Shown here piece after piece: positions 18,220 through 27,047 of a DNA stretch of 64,000 bases. This DNA comes from Bacillus sp. NTK074B (GTDB lineage: Bacteria > Bacillota > Bacilli > Bacillales > Bacillaceae_B), in the NCBI RefSeq assembly GCF_017303375.1, contig NZ_JAFKOH010000006.1, forward strand, positions 124,001-188,000, in the 5' to 3' direction. The notes below the pieces were generated by a model that saw nothing but the letters and a program-made list of their open reading frames with translations, did no database searches and was not told where the DNA came from. Position numbers and translations under genes: made by a program. Numbering within the stretch: position 1 is the stretch's first letter; each line of letters opens with the position of its first letter.

Positions 18220-18284
18220 GAGGGACGGACCTCCAAATTGGCTTATCAGGGCTGTATTACTGTACCAATTTAGGTCCGTCCCTC
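18220..18284. repeat. palindromic element, first half of the left composite
   Basis: gagggacggacctcc (18220-18234) and aggtccgtccctc (18272-18284). The loop has AAATTGG facing CCAATTT, extending the stem. It is followed by a conserved spacer and a second element. Confidence 0.92.
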
Positions 18285-18310
18285 ACCACGTTACCCCACT
18301 AAACAAAAAA

Positions 18311-18380
18311 ACCTCCAATTCTTCTCACTTCCTGCTTGAATCACTCAAATGGAATGTGGGAAAATTGGAGGTCCGTCCCT
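18311..18380. repeat. palindromic element with shortened left arm, second half of the left composite
   Basis: acctccaatt (18311-18320) pairs with aattggaggt (ending 18372), which continues as ccgtccct to 18380. The left arm lacks the outer AGGGACGG. It ends eight bases before the SDR stop codon. Confidence 0.88.
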
Positions 18381-18388
18381 AAAGAATA

Positions 18389-19213
18389 TTATTCAGTACC
18401 CTTTTTCCACTCTTCTTCCTCAATCAGCATCTTTCCCGGCCAAGTATAGGCCATGATCCCGCCGTCTGCTGTGATGTCTTCACCTGTAACGTAAGAGCTG
18501 TCGTCAGATGCAAGGAATAGGGCCACTGTCGCCATTTCTTTCGGTCGACCAAGGCGTCCCATTGGAGTGATCCACGTATTGGCTTCCCTGAATTCTTCAC
18601 CCATCTTCTCCTGCTTACTTCCCACGAGATCATCAATTAAAGGGGTCTTGATTGTTCCAGGGGAAAGGGAGTTCACCCGTATTCCATCTCTTGCATAATC
18701 TATTGCCATTGCCTTCGTGAAATTGATGATACCGCCTTTGGCTGCATTATACCCTGATCGGTCGAGGTCTGCCGCATGGCCGGACATGGACGCCGTATTA
18801 ATAATGGAGCCTCCATTTTCAAGCATTAACGGGATTAAATACTTGCTGCATAGAAAAGTCCCCCGTAAGTCCACTGCCATGATTCGATCAAATAATTCCA
18901 CTGGATATTCGTGCACTTTTCCACCCTGCTCATCTACCCCTGCATTGTTAAACAGAACGTCAATATGATGGAACTGTTCCTTTACCGTACTTGCAAAGGT
19001 TGTGACACTCTCTTCACTGGAAACATCAAGGTGATATGCTTCAGCCTTACCACCCTTCCCTCTGATCTCCTCTACCGTCTTGTTCATTTGTCCAATATTC
19101 ACATCTCCACAGATCACTGTAGCTCCCTCAAGGGCAAACACCTTAGCAGTCGCAGCCCCGATACCCGTTGCTGCTCCTGTAATAACCGCAACCTTATCTT
19201 TTAACCTTCCCAT
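18389..19213 (-). CDS. short-chain dehydrogenase/reductase
   Basis: 274 residues, classical SDR. The Rossmann motif is TGAATGIGAATAKVFALEG with acidic GDVN after beta-2 (NAD preference likely), followed by NNAG, a catalytic Ser in NTASMSGHA, and YNAAKGG (Tyr-x-x-x-Lys). The C-terminus has LASDDSSYVTGEDITADGG. The protein resembles glucose-1-dehydrogenase/3-oxoacyl-ACP-reductase-like members; the substrate is not inferable. The gene is an isolated cassette bracketed in direct orientation by two ~160-bp composite palindromic repeats, which could recombine to delete it. Confidence 0.93.
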   Translation of the reverse strand: MGRLKDKVAVITGAATGIGAATAKVFALEGATVICGDVNIGQMNKTVEEIRGKGGKAEAYHLDVSSEESVTTFASTVKEQFHHIDVLFNNAGVDEQGGKVHEYPVELFDRIMAVDLRGTFLCSKYLIPLMLENGGSIINTASMSGHAADLDRSGYNAAKGGIINFTKAMAIDYARDGIRVNSLSPGTIKTPLIDDLVGSKQEKMGEEFREANTWITPMGRLGRPKEMATVALFLASDDSSYVTGEDITADGGIMAYTWPGKMLIEEEEWKKGTE

Positions 19214-19283
19214 CTAGTAAAACCTCCATGATTTGATATATCTCATGGAAAGTCTTTTCCCCTTATGTGAAATACTAAACATA

Positions 19284-19347
19284 AGGGACGGACCTCTAAG
19301 CCACCTAATTTAAGCTCCCGAAAATCATATTTTGAGGTCCGTCCCTC
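19284..19347. repeat. palindromic element, first half of the right composite
   Basis: aagggacggacctct and gaggtccgtccctca. The following spacer (acacgttaccctactaaag) matches that after the left composite almost base for base. Confidence 0.92.
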
Positions 19348-19373
19348 AACACGTTACCCTACTAAAGAAAAAA

Positions 19374-19441
19374 ACCTCCAATTCTTCACGTTTTCCATTT
19401 GATCAACAAATGGAATGATGAAAAGTTGGAGGTCCGTCCCT
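19374..19441. repeat. palindromic element with shortened left arm, second half of the right composite
   Basis: acctccaattcttc at the left and ggaggtccgtccct (19428-19441) at the right, the same architecture as 18311-18380 and in the same orientation. Confidence 0.88.
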
Positions 19442-19461
19442 GGATTAGAGAGTGATAGTAA

Positions 19462-19596
19462 TTAACATCCCAAAATACTGCAAACAGCGTTCTTCAATAT
19501 AGAAACAAGATTACTGTTCGGAGCCAAGATTGATACTAACAACCAGGCGACTAGTAATAAAACGGCGATTAGAAAGGTAACAAGACCTAATGGCAT
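19462..19596 (-). CDS. 44-residue single-span membrane peptide
   Basis: ATG at 19596 with GGGGGG at good spacing encodes a 44-residue peptide beginning MPLGLVTFLIAVLLLVAWLL, then VSILAPNSNLVSILKNAVCS and ILGC. One hydrophobic helix (~5-25) is followed by a short polar segment and two cysteines near the end. I do not recognise a family. The strong ribosome site and clean membrane pattern argue for a real gene; possible roles include a small regulatory membrane protein or a type I toxin-like peptide, neither shown. Confidence 0.65.
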   Translation of the reverse strand: MPLGLVTFLIAVLLLVAWLLVSILAPNSNLVSILKNAVCSILGC

Positions 19597-19701
19597 ATAA
19601 AATCCCCCCTTTCTATCAGGAATTCTAGTAAGTGAGCTCGCTTACAAGGTTATTCTATGAAAATTTGATAGAGTGGGACCGGCCATTATCATATGAAACA
19701 G

Positions 19702-19726
19702 AAAAAGGGCAGAGCCCTTTCTTAAC
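19702..19726 (-). terminator. short hairpin AAAGGGC/GCCCTTT
   Basis: A 7-bp stem with an AGA loop, followed on the minus strand by TTTTTC. No leftward gene is known to its right, so its purpose is unclear; it may end a short antisense transcript or be incidental. Confidence 0.4.
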
Positions 19727-19791
19727 AAAACCTTCACAAACAATAGGTACTTCGTGTGATTGAGATACGTTTCACATAGGTATACACTATG

Positions 19792-19811
19792 CTGGAATGA
19801 ACATTCATTCC
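19792..19811. promoter_or_regulatory. Bm3R1-type operator upstream of the repressor gene
   Basis: TGGAATGAACATTCATTCCG is an 18/20 match to the perfect palindrome before the P450 gene and lies 29 bases before the repressor ATG. Its position fits autoregulation. Confidence 0.8.
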
Positions 19812-19840
19812 GTATTACCGTTATGAAAGGCTGAACGAGA

Positions 19841-20416
19841 ATGTCACAAGCAGTAAATAAACGGGACAGCATTGTAGAGAGTTCCCTTATTCTTTTTGCA
19901 GAACGGGGTTATGATGCCACGACGATTCCCATGATTGCGACGTCTGCCGGCGTTGGAGCCGGTACGATTTATCGATACTTCGAAAATAAAGAAGTACTTG
20001 GGAATACGCTCTTCAAAGAATATGTTGATATGTTGAAAGAAACGGTGAGAAAGGATTTCCCGTATGAACAGTCGATTTGAAATCAATTTCACCATATTTT
20101 TCATTCAATGGTTCTTTTTACAAAGGAACAAAGTCAAGCCATTTACTTTATCAAAACACATAGCAGCGCCCACTTTTTAAATGAAGAAAGTCACCAAAGT
20201 TTCGAAGGCCTCCTGAATATCTTTAAATGCTTCTTCGATTCAGGAAAAAAGAAAAAGGAAATCAAGAATCTCCCTTCAACGGCTTTGATCGCAATCCTGT
20301 ATGGTGCTTTTCTTGAGCTGCAGCAACTGGTCCGGATCGGGGAATTAAAGCCTGATGTCACCATGCTTAATGACGTAGAGGAAAGTATGTGGGACGCTGT
20401 CCGATTACACGGGTGA
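19841..20416 (+). pseudogene. bm3R1: Bm3R1-like TetR repressor interrupted by an in-frame TGA
   Basis: Two same-frame pieces, 19841-20080 and 20081-20416, are separated only by the TGA at 20078-20080. Read through, they give 191 residues, the length of Bacillus megaterium Bm3R1 (192). The N-terminal half has the TetR helix-turn-helix: SLILFAERGYDATTIPMIAT, VGAGTIYRYFENKE. The second half has QFHHIFHSMVLFTKEQSQAI, YFIKTHSSAHFLNEES and NLPSTALIAILYGAF, which align with Bm3R1. The stop falls where Bm3R1 has an Arg, consistent with CGA to TGA. The 79-residue product would keep DNA-binding helices but lose the ligand and dimer domain. A base-call error or readthrough cannot be excluded. Confidence 0.88.
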
Positions 20417-20442
20417 GAAACAAATCGTTTCTCACTCCCCAG

Positions 20443-20462
20443 CGGAATGAACGTTCATTCCG
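20443..20462. promoter_or_regulatory. perfect 20-bp Bm3R1 operator before CYP102A
   Basis: CGGAATGAACGTTCATTCCG is a perfect palindrome 34 bases upstream of the P450 start. It agrees with the operator recalled for Bm3R1 in B. megaterium. Retention of a perfect site next to a disrupted repressor is notable. Confidence 0.92.
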
Positions 20463-20496
20463 TAAGCTAAACAACTATGACGAGGTGAAGGAAAAG

Positions 20497-23400
20497 ATGA
20501 CACAACAAACACAATATCCACAACCGAAAACATATGGACCCCTCGGGAGTTTACCCGTTATCGATAAAGAAAAGCCCCTTCAATCATTTATGAAGCTTGC
20601 AAGAGTACTGGGACCGATCTATCAGTTCCAGTTCCCAGGGAGAACGAGTACCTTTGTTTCAAATGCTTCCCTTGCAGAGGAAATCTGCGATGAAACCCGC
20701 TTTGACAAAAAAGTGGGCCCGGCCCTTCAAAAAGTGAGAGCTTTCGGTGGAGACGGCCTATTCACGAGTGAAACGGAAGAGATCAACTGGAAAAAAGCAC
20801 ATAATATCCTTCTCCCCAGCTTCAGTCAGCAGGCGATGAAAGGATATCACGCTAAAATGGTGGATCTCGCCACCCAGCTCATCCAAAAATGGACCCGTCT
20901 GAATCCGGCAGATGAAATCGACGTTCCTGAAGACATGACCCGTCTTACCCTTGATACAATCGGACTTTGCGGTTTCAATTATCGCTTTAACAGTTTCTAC
21001 CGTGAAACTTCCCATCCTTTCGTAGACAGCATGGTTCGCGCATTGGACGAAGCGATGAACCAATCCCAGCGTCTTGGAGTCCAGGATAAACTGATGATCA
21101 AATCAAAAAAACAATTCAGAGAAGACATCGAGTATATGTTCTCCCTTGTCGATGAATTGATTGCCGAAAGGAAGGATAACGGGGATCAAGGTGAAGATGA
21201 CCTACTCTCCTATATGTTGAAAGGAACAGATCCTGAAACAGGCGAAGCGCTTAGTGACGAAAACATCCGTTTTCAAATCATCACATTCTTGATTGCAGGG
21301 CATGAAACGACAAGTGGACTTCTCTCCTTCGCCCTCTACTTCCTGATGAACAATCCGGATAAATTGAAAAAGGCTCAGGAGGAAGTCGACCGCGTGGCGG
21401 GAGATGACATTCCTGACTATAAGCAAGTGAAACAGATGAAATACGTCCGTATGGTCTTGAATGAAACACTTCGACTTTGGCCGACCGCCCCTGCTTTTTC
21501 TGTCTATGCGAAAGAAGATACAACACTGGGGGGCAAATATGATGTCCAAAAGGATGATGTGTTCACACTGGTCATTCCTGAACTTCACCGTGATTCATCT
21601 GTGTGGGGTGACGATGTGGAAGCCTTTATTCCGGAACGATTCGAGGATCCTTCATCCATTCCGTACCATGCATATAAACCGTTCGGAAACGGACAGCGAG
21701 CCTGCATTGGACAACAGTTCGCCCTCCATGAAGCCACACTGGTCCTTGGTATGGTGCTTCAGCACTTTGATCTGATCGATCATAAAGACTATACATTGGA
21801 TGTAAAAGAAACACTGACCCTTAAGCCGGATGGATTAACGATGCGGGTAACACCACGTAAGCCTGCCCTGCCATTCTCTATTGCCTCCAAGGGAGACGAA
21901 AAAGCAGATGAAGTCGCTAAGCCCACTGTGGTTGAATCTTCCCACGGAACACCTTTACTCGTTCTATATGGCTCAAACATGGGAACAGCTGAAGGATTAG
22001 CCCGGGACTTAGGAGAATCAGGGCGTCAGCAAGGATTTTCGACGGAGGTTGCTCCTTTAGATGAATACAGCGCCGGACTCCCTGCAAACGGAGCTGTCCT
22101 GATTGTCTCGGCTTCCTATAACGGAAATCCACCTGACAATGCTGGTGAATTTATTTCCATGCTGAAGAAAAGTCAGACAAGTGAATTTGAAGGTGTCCGC
22201 TACGCTGTGTTTGGATGCGGTGACCACAACTGGGCCACAACGTATCAGCGTATCCCGAACTTCATTGATGAACAACTTCACGAAAAAGGAGCACACCGTA
22301 TAACAGAGGTCGGCCATGGGGACGCAAGTGATGACTTTGAAGGAGATTATGAAAAGTGGGCAGGTGCTCTTTGGCCGAACCTGGCAGAAGACTTAAACAT
22401 CGAACTCCATCAAAACGATCAAATGAACAGCTCCATTACCTTGAATTTTGTCAGCGATGTTAGTGACACACCAATTGCCCGCACACATCATGCTTTCACA
22501 GCCGTGGTCAATGAGAACATGGAACTGCAACACGCAGAAAGCGGCAGGAACACAAGGCATATCGCCCTCACCTTACCAGAAGGTGTTACGTATCAGGAAG
22601 GAGATCATGTTGGAGTCCTTCCGCAAAATCCGTCGACACTTGTCGAGCGAGTGCTCAGTCGATTCAATTTGAACGGTCAGGACAACGTTCAACTGACGGG
22701 AGACTCCGGTAAAGCGGCTCATCTGCCTACCGAAAAACCGGTGAAACTTCACGAATTACTGGCGAATTACGTAGAGTTCCAAGAACCTGCCACCCGTTCT
22801 CAAATTCGTGCTCTTGCAGCTCATACTGTTTGCCCTCCTCACGTTGTTGAGCTTGAGGAACTATTGAAGGATGAGACATATAAAGAAGCGGTACTAAATA
22901 AACGCATTACGATGCTCGACCTTGTTGAAAAATACATGGCGTGCGAAATATCTTTTGAAGGATTCCTGGCACTGCTCCCTCCTTTAAAGGCACGCTATTA
23001 TTCAATTTCAAGCTCACCTTTATACAAAACAGGTGAAGCCACCATCACCGTCAGTGTTGTCCGAAGCGAAGCATGGAGCGGTAATGGTCAATACAAGGGA
23101 ATTGCATCCAACTACTTGGCTGAACGTGAAGCCGGTGACAAAATCGCCTGTTTCATAAGCACACCACAGTCGAACTTCCAGCTGCCTGAAGATACAGAAA
23201 CGCCGATTATCATGGTTGGTCCTGGAACAGGAATTGCTCCGTTCAGAGGGTTCATCCAGGCACGCAGCGTTCTTAAGGAACAAGGGAAGTTGCTCGGCGA
23301 GGCACATCTCTATTTCGGTTGCCGAAACCCTGAGCACGACTACTTGTATCAAAGCGAATTGGAGAAAGCTGAACAAGAGGGCATCGTCACCCTGCACACA

Positions 23401-23664
23401 GCATTCTCAAGATGCCCGGGTCAAGAGAAAACCTACGTCCAACACCGTTTAGCAGAAAATGCAGGAGACATCCTTCCGTTACTGAAAGATGGCGGACGCC
23501 TATACATCTGTGGTGATGGAAGCAAAATGGCACCCGATGTGGAAAAGACATTAGTAGAAAGCTACATGCGTTTCTATCAAACACCAAAAGAAGAAGCCGA
23601 GACATGGATGCGATCATTGGAAGAAGAAGGTCGATATGCGAAGGATGTTTGGGCTGGAGCATGA
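20497..23664 (+). CDS. cyp102A: self-sufficient cytochrome P450/NADPH reductase fusion (CYP102A)
   Basis: 1,055 residues against 1,049 for P450 BM3. The ATG at 20497 follows GAGGTGAAGG and gives the BM3-like start [20 protein letters not shown]; an ATG at 20389 merely extends the frame into the repressor. The heme domain (~1-470) has the I-helix AGHETTSG, the ExxR motif NETLRLWP, and the heme loop [15 protein letters not shown] with axial Cys403. A flavodoxin domain (~485-630: [33 protein letters not shown]) and an FAD/NADPH domain ([39 protein letters not shown]) follow. It hydroxylates medium to long fatty acids subterminally in the cytosol. Because the repressor is broken, expression may be constitutive. 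Confidence 0.97.
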   Translation: MTQQTQYPQPKTYGPLGSLPVIDKEKPLQSFMKLARVLGPIYQFQFPGRTSTFVSNASLAEEICDETRFDKKVGPALQKVRAFGGDGLFTSETEEINWKKAHNILLPSFSQQAMKGYHAKMVDLATQLIQKWTRLNPADEIDVPEDMTRLTLDTIGLCGFNYRFNSFYRETSHPFVDSMVRALDEAMNQSQRLGVQDKLMIKSKKQFREDIEYMFSLVDELIAERKDNGDQGEDDLLSYMLKGTDPETGEALSDENIRFQIITFLIAGHETTSGLLSFALYFLMNNPDKLKKAQEEVDRVAGDDIPDYKQVKQMKYVRMVLNETLRLWPTAPAFSVYAKEDTTLGGKYDVQKDDVFTLVIPELHRDSSVWGDDVEAFIPERFEDPSSIPYHAYKPFGNGQRACIGQQFALHEATLVLGMVLQHFDLIDHKDYTLDVKETLTLKPDGLTMRVTPRKPALPFSIASKGDEKADEVAKPTVVESSHGTPLLVLYGSNMGTAEGLARDLGESGRQQGFSTEVAPLDEYSAGLPANGAVLIVSASYNGNPPDNAGEFISMLKKSQTSEFEGVRYAVFGCGDHNWATTYQRIPNFIDEQLHEKGAHRITEVGHGDASDDFEGDYEKWAGALWPNLAEDLNIELHQNDQMNSSITLNFVSDVSDTPIARTHHAFTAVVNENMELQHAESGRNTRHIALTLPEGVTYQEGDHVGVLPQNPSTLVERVLSRFNLNGQDNVQLTGDSGKAAHLPTEKPVKLHELLANYVEFQEPATRSQIRALAAHTVCPPHVVELEELLKDETYKEAVLNKRITMLDLVEKYMACEISFEGFLALLPPLKARYYSISSSPLYKTGEATITVSVVRSEAWSGNGQYKGIASNYLAEREAGDKIACFISTPQSNFQLPEDTETPIIMVGPGTGIAPFRGFIQARSVLKEQGKLLGEAHLYFGCRNPEHDYLYQSELEKAEQEGIVTLHTAFSRCPGQEKTYVQHRLAENAGDILPLLKDGGRLYICGDGSKMAPDVEKTLVESYMRFYQTPKEEAETWMRSLEEEGRYAKDVWAGA

Positions 23665-23671
23665 TTGGAGA

Positions 23672-23700
23672 AAAGCGGACCCTTATGGGGTTCGCTTTTT
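23672..23700 (+). terminator. intrinsic terminator of cyp102A
   Basis: AAAGCGGACCC and GGGTTCGCTTT pair with one wobble around a short loop, followed by TTTTC, eight bases after the P450 stop. Confidence 0.85.
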
Positions 23701-23902
23701 CTTTTTGGAATGGAGTTTATCTGTTTGGAGTGATTTCTCTTATAAATTGTTTCCAGAGCAGATCAGGACATGATAAGATGCCGCGCTTCTGGCGAGGTCC
23801 AGGGAGCAAGTCTGCGTATCGCTGATAAAATCAAGATTCCGCACATAATTCACCTTCCTCCCCCTCCCCTCAACACTTATCTCATTATCTAAATCCCACG
23901 CA

Positions 23903-23938
23903 AAAAAACAGCGAATCCAAAAGAATTCACTGTTTTCT
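23903..23938 (-). terminator. terminator overlapping the end of the GyrI-like relic
   Basis: On the minus strand ACAGTGAATTC and GGATTCGCTGT form an imperfect stem, followed by TTTTTTTG. It still marks the end of the vanished minus-strand gene. Confidence 0.7.
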
Positions 23939-24130
23939 CTCTAATTTTTTCCCAACCGGTATCCAAATCTCACTTCTAAACGTATCAGAACCAACATCTT
24001 CACTTTCATTCCCCAACATCTCCGGTCCCTCTGCCAGTTCATAGCATGAAGTTGGAATTCCATTCATCATTAATCCACCCCCACAGGTGCTCCATTTTGC
24101 AGGGTATAGAAATCCAGTGACACAACCGCT
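23927..24130 (-). pseudogene. C-terminal relic of a GyrI/AraC-type effector-binding protein
   Basis: A minus-strand frame of about 65 codons ends at the TGA at 23927 and has no start codon or ribosome site of its own; it abuts the end of dbpA. It reads FLYPAKWSTCGGGLMMNGIP, TSCYELAEGPEM, then DTFRSEIWIPVGKK. The closing SEIWIPV is typical of the last strand of GyrI-like small-molecule-binding domains. The gene seems to have been truncated from its 5' side. The rest of the P450-dbpA spacer (23705-23900) shows nothing I can name. Confidence 0.5.
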
Positions 24131-25576
24131 CTACCCCCTCGCTTCATGCACCTTCAACAACTTTCCCTTCACCGTCGTCTTTTTCATTGCCTGCAGAACC
24201 AGCGGCCCTTTCCCGTTCAGTATCTCTACGTACGATAGATTCTCCTGGATGGTGATGATACCGATGTCATCAGCCGTTACTCCATCAATCTTGGCTATCG
24301 TCCCTACGAAATCGACTGCCCTTATTTTCTTTTTCTTTCCGCCGTTGAAATAGAGCTTCATGATGTCTCTGTTCAATTGCTCGCTTTTATCCATTTTATA
24401 ATCGGGTTCCTCTTCCAGCTTCCGTTCAAAATCATTCTTCCCATTCGCCACAGCCCCCTCCGTAGGGGCCTCAAGCTTAGGGATTACAAACCCGATATAC
24501 TCTTCAATCTCCCCAAGGAATTTATTTTCGTAAGGAGTGCAGAATGTGATGGCTTTTCCTGCCTGCCCCGCTCTCCCCGTTCTTCCCGTACGGTGTACAT
24601 AGCTCTCTTTTTCCATGGGAATATCGTAATTGATGACGTGGGTGATGCTTTCAATGTCAATCCCACGTGCCGCCACATCCGTCGCAACCAGATAACGGAA
24701 TTCTCCCCGTTTGAAATCATCCATTACTTCGAATCGCGCTTCCTGGATCATGCCTCCATGAATTTTATCCACAGGGTAGCCTGATCGATCCAGTTCTCCA
24801 CACAACGTATCCACATTTTCCTTCGTCCGACAGAAAATGATGCAGCTATCCGGGTTTTCAACGGTTGTCACATCCTTCAGAAGTGACAGCTTATCTTCTT
24901 CCCTCACTTCAATCACAGCATGATCGATTTTATCCGTTGTGATGCCCTTCGCCTTAATTTCAATGTGAACGGGTTTTTTCATATGTTTATGACACAGAGT
25001 CTCGACATCTTCTGGTAAAGTAGCCGAGAAGGTCAGCGTCACACGATCTGTCGGTAACTCCTGAATGATGGATTCAACCTGATCGATAAACCCCATGTTG
25101 AGCATTTCATCCGCTTCGTCAATCACAAGATAGGAAAGCTTATCCAGAGGGATAGTCCCCTTTTCAATATGGTCGAGAACTCGACCAGGTGTCCCGACGA
25201 CAACATGATTTTTCTGCTTCAGTTCAAGCTTCTGACGATGAAAAGGGGATTTCCCGTATACAGCGGCTGCTTTGATCCGCTTATATCTGCCAATATTCGT
25301 GATATCTTCCTTTACCTGCACGGCCAGCTCACGGGTCGGAGTCAAAATCAGGGCCTGCGGCTTGTTTTCCTCCCATTCCACCATTTCACAAAGGGGGATC
25401 CCGAAAGAAGCGGTCTTTCCACTTCCCGTTTGAGAACGTACAACCAGATCTTGTTTCTCAAGAGCGAGTGGAAGCACCATGGTCTGGACTTCTGTAGGGG
25501 CTTCATACCCTAAGCCTGACAATGCTCGTACAATCTCTTCACTAAGCTTATAATCTTTAAACTTCTTCATTGTCAT
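24131..25576 (-). CDS. dbpA: DEAD-box RNA helicase DbpA (YxiN-like)
   Basis: 481 residues. Helicase motifs are complete: [15 protein letters not shown] (I), PTRELAVQ (Ia), GTPGRVLDH (Ib), VIDEADEML (II), TFSATLP (III), [11 protein letters not shown] (IV), [12 protein letters not shown] (V) and [12 protein letters not shown] (VI). The C-terminal ~75 residues ([19 protein letters not shown] through [11 protein letters not shown]) are the DbpA RNA-binding domain that docks on hairpin 92 of 23S rRNA, so the protein acts in late 50S assembly. It is monocistronic and close to two cold-shock genes, in keeping with a role in cold-sensitive ribosome assembly (inference). The start may be 25576 or the ATG two codons on. 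Confidence 0.96.
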   Translation of the reverse strand: MTMKKFKDYKLSEEIVRALSGLGYEAPTEVQTMVLPLALEKQDLVVRSQTGSGKTASFGIPLCEMVEWEENKPQALILTPTRELAVQVKEDITNIGRYKRIKAAAVYGKSPFHRQKLELKQKNHVVVGTPGRVLDHIEKGTIPLDKLSYLVIDEADEMLNMGFIDQVESIIQELPTDRVTLTFSATLPEDVETLCHKHMKKPVHIEIKAKGITTDKIDHAVIEVREEDKLSLLKDVTTVENPDSCIIFCRTKENVDTLCGELDRSGYPVDKIHGGMIQEARFEVMDDFKRGEFRYLVATDVAARGIDIESITHVINYDIPMEKESYVHRTGRTGRAGQAGKAITFCTPYENKFLGEIEEYIGFVIPKLEAPTEGAVANGKNDFERKLEEEPDYKMDKSEQLNRDIMKLYFNGGKKKKIRAVDFVGTIAKIDGVTADDIGIITIQENLSYVEILNGKGPLVLQAMKKTTVKGKLLKVHEARG

Positions 25577-25689
25577 ATCATAACCTCATTCATTTTTTCT
25601 TATTTTTCATAGGAAAGCCGTGATTCAATTCATTCAAAAATACCCCTTTAAAATTCTTTTAAAATTTATTTAGGTATTCCACCAATAGT

Positions 25690-25768
25690 GTGTTATGCTT
25701 TACCTAACCATTTTTAACTTGTAACATGTTGTCTCCGGGACCGACGAACGCTGTCGGTCCCTTTTTAT
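25690..25768 (+). ncRNA. small RNA candidate ending in an orphan terminator
   Basis: GGGACCGAC (25737-25745) and GTCGGTCCC (25753-25761) form a 9-bp stem followed by TTTTT, pointing rightward. No plus-strand gene precedes it within 2 kb, because dbpA runs the other way. A TGTTATGCT element near 25691 could serve as a -10 box. A transcript of about 60-75 bases is predicted. There is no homology evidence. Confidence 0.4.
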
Positions 25769-25770
25769 AT

Positions 25771-26070
25771 CCTAAAGCGCAGGCGGCTCGCCCAGAGGCG
25801 ACAAGCATAAGATGAATAGGCTGGGAAGGCGCTCTTTGCCTTCCTGGCCTATTTAGCTTATGACCTCGAGCCTCTAGCCGCCGGAGCTAGCAGAATCCTA
25901 AAGCGCAGGCGGCTCGCCCAGCCCCGACAAGCATAAGACGAACAGGACGGAAAGGCGCCCTTTGCCTTTTTGGCCTGTTTGACTTATGACCTCGAGGGGC
26001 TAGCCGCCGGAGCTAGCAGAATCCTAAAGCGCAGGCGGCTCGCCCAGCCCCGACAAGCATAACATAAACC
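25771..26070. repeat. tandem array of structured 126-bp repeats, 2.4 copies
   Basis: Units start at 25771, 25897 and 26023 with cctaaagcgcaggcggctcg; the first two are full and the third stops after about 48 bases. Each full unit folds into a long interrupted hairpin: GGCGGCT/AGCCGCC, then AGAGGC/GCCTCT, CATAAG/CTTATG, AATAGGC/GCCTATT and GGAAGGC/GCCTTCC. In unit 2 the second helix becomes AGCCCC/GGGGCT and the fourth AACAGG/CCTGTT, so changes on one side are compensated on the other. That pattern means the fold is selected, or was when the units diverged. It may be an RNA element or a palindromic mobile repeat. Confidence 0.9.
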
Positions 26071-26117
26071 AATAAAAAAAGGACCCTCCTGAGAGAGAGC
26101 CCCTTCATCAAAAGCTA

Positions 26118-26318
26118 TTACGCTTTGTTAACGTTAGTCGCTTGAAGTCCACGTTGACCTTGCTCAGTGTCAAATGTAACTTTTTGACCTTCGTCTAAAG
26201 ATTTAAATCCTTCGCCTTGGATAGCTGAGAAATGTACGAATACATCTTCTCCACCTTCGATTTCGATGAAACCGAAACCTTTTTCTGCGTTAAACCATTT
26301 TACTGTACCTTCTTGCAT
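26118..26318 (-). CDS. csp: cold-shock protein, copy A
   Basis: 66 residues beginning [23 protein letters not shown]-1 (KGFGFIE) and RNP-2 (DVFVHFSAI) are intact, so it should bind single-stranded RNA or DNA as a chaperone. The start at 26318 follows AGGAGG; the frame is open upstream but adds a non-family [12 protein letters not shown] long, conserved 5' untranslated region (about 150 bases) is shared with copy B, as expected for a thermoresponsive leader. The G/C-rich inverted repeat after the stop (26077-26103) is a weaker terminator than that of copy B. Confidence 0.96.
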   Translation of the reverse strand: MQEGTVKWFNAEKGFGFIEIEGGEDVFVHFSAIQGEGFKSLDEGQKVTFDTEQGQRGLQATNVNKA

Positions 26319-26561
26319 GTGTGTATCCTCCTGTGTGGATATTGAATCCACGATTTATTACTATCGTTGCTCAAGTTAGATATCAAAGGCGAAAAGTTTA
26401 AAACTTATTCTTTCCTTACAGACCGAACAAAAATAATTCTTCTTAAGACTAACAGATAATCGAATAAAAAGCAAATGCATTTAAAAATCACCCCAACTCT
26501 CCTCCATTAAAGGAATATTCATCACCGTTGTCGAAAGGTATGTTATAAAGGAGATGGACCA

Positions 26562-26774
26562 ATGAATAAAATCGGTTTACTCAAAGCATTAACGAAAGCA
26601 AGCAGGGGAAACTTCTTTTCAATCGATCTTCCTGCGCAGTCAAGTGAGGAAGCGGCAACCATCGAACAAGCGGCAGCAGAATTAGAAAAAGAAGGAAAGA
26701 TCAAAATCAGGGAGTGTACACAGAAAGAAGGTTCTGTTTACATTCAAGGAATCATGAAGTATGCGTTAGCGTAA
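26562..26774 (+). CDS. 70-residue hypothetical protein
   Basis: A small soluble protein, MNKIGLLKALTKASRGNFFS followed by IDLPAQSSEEAATIEQAAAE, with a basic N-terminus, an acidic Ala/Glu helix and a short beta-rich end (KIKIRECTQKEGSVYIQG). AAGGAGATGG provides a strong ribosome site. The shape (helix, basic helix, wing-like hairpin) hints at a mini winged-helix fold, but I do not recognise the family. It stands between the two csp copies on the opposite strand, and GGTGCC/GGCATC with eight Ts ends it at about 26803. Confidence 0.75.
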   Translation: MNKIGLLKALTKASRGNFFSIDLPAQSSEEAATIEQAAAELEKEGKIKIRECTQKEGSVYIQGIMKYALA

Positions 26775-26804
26775 GGTGCCAATCTTCCCGGCATCTTTTT
26801 TTTG
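26775..26804 (+). terminator. intrinsic terminator of the 70-residue gene
   Basis: GGTGCC and GGCATC pair (one wobble) around a 9-nt loop, followed by a run of eight Ts. Confidence 0.75.
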
Positions 26805-26805
26805 C

Positions 26806-26838
26806 ATAAAAAAAGGACCCTCAGGGAGGGTCCTTCTT
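26806..26838 (-). terminator. intrinsic terminator of csp copy B
   Basis: AAGGACCCTC (26813-26822) and GAGGGTCCTT (26826-26835) form a perfect 10-bp stem; TTTTTTT follows on the minus strand. Confidence 0.92.
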
Positions 26839-26846
26839 AAAAGCAA

Positions 26847-27047
26847 TTAGATTTTGTTAACGTTAGTCGCTTGAAGTCCACGTTGACCTTGTTCAGTGTC
26901 AAATGTAACTTTTTGACCTTCGTCTAAAGATTTAAATCCTTCGCCTTGGATAGCTGAGAAATGTACGAATACATCTTCTCCACCTTCGATTTCGATGAAA
27001 CCGAAACCTTTTTCTGCGTTAAACCATTTTACTGTACCTTCTTGCAT
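26847..27047 (-). CDS. csp: cold-shock protein, copy B
   Basis: 66 residues, identical to copy A except for the last residue (Ile instead of Ala). The coding DNA, ribosome site and about 150 bases of leader are nearly the same as copy A, offset by 728-729 bases. Same RNP motifs and role. The repeat of the leader as well as the gene shows a recent local duplication or ongoing gene conversion. The differing 3' ends and terminators mark the edge of the duplicated block. Confidence 0.96.
   Translation of the reverse strand: MQEGTVKWFNAEKGFGFIEIEGGEDVFVHFSAIQGEGFKSLDEGQKVTFDTEQGQRGLQATNVNKI

Noticed and set aside
19841..20416. Two separate genes, or a frameshifted TetR
   Set aside because: Both pieces are in the same frame and are separated only by one TGA, so it is a nonsense interruption.
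25771..26070. CRISPR array
   Set aside because: Units are contiguous 126-bp copies with no unique spacers and no cas genes; the pattern is a structured tandem repeat.
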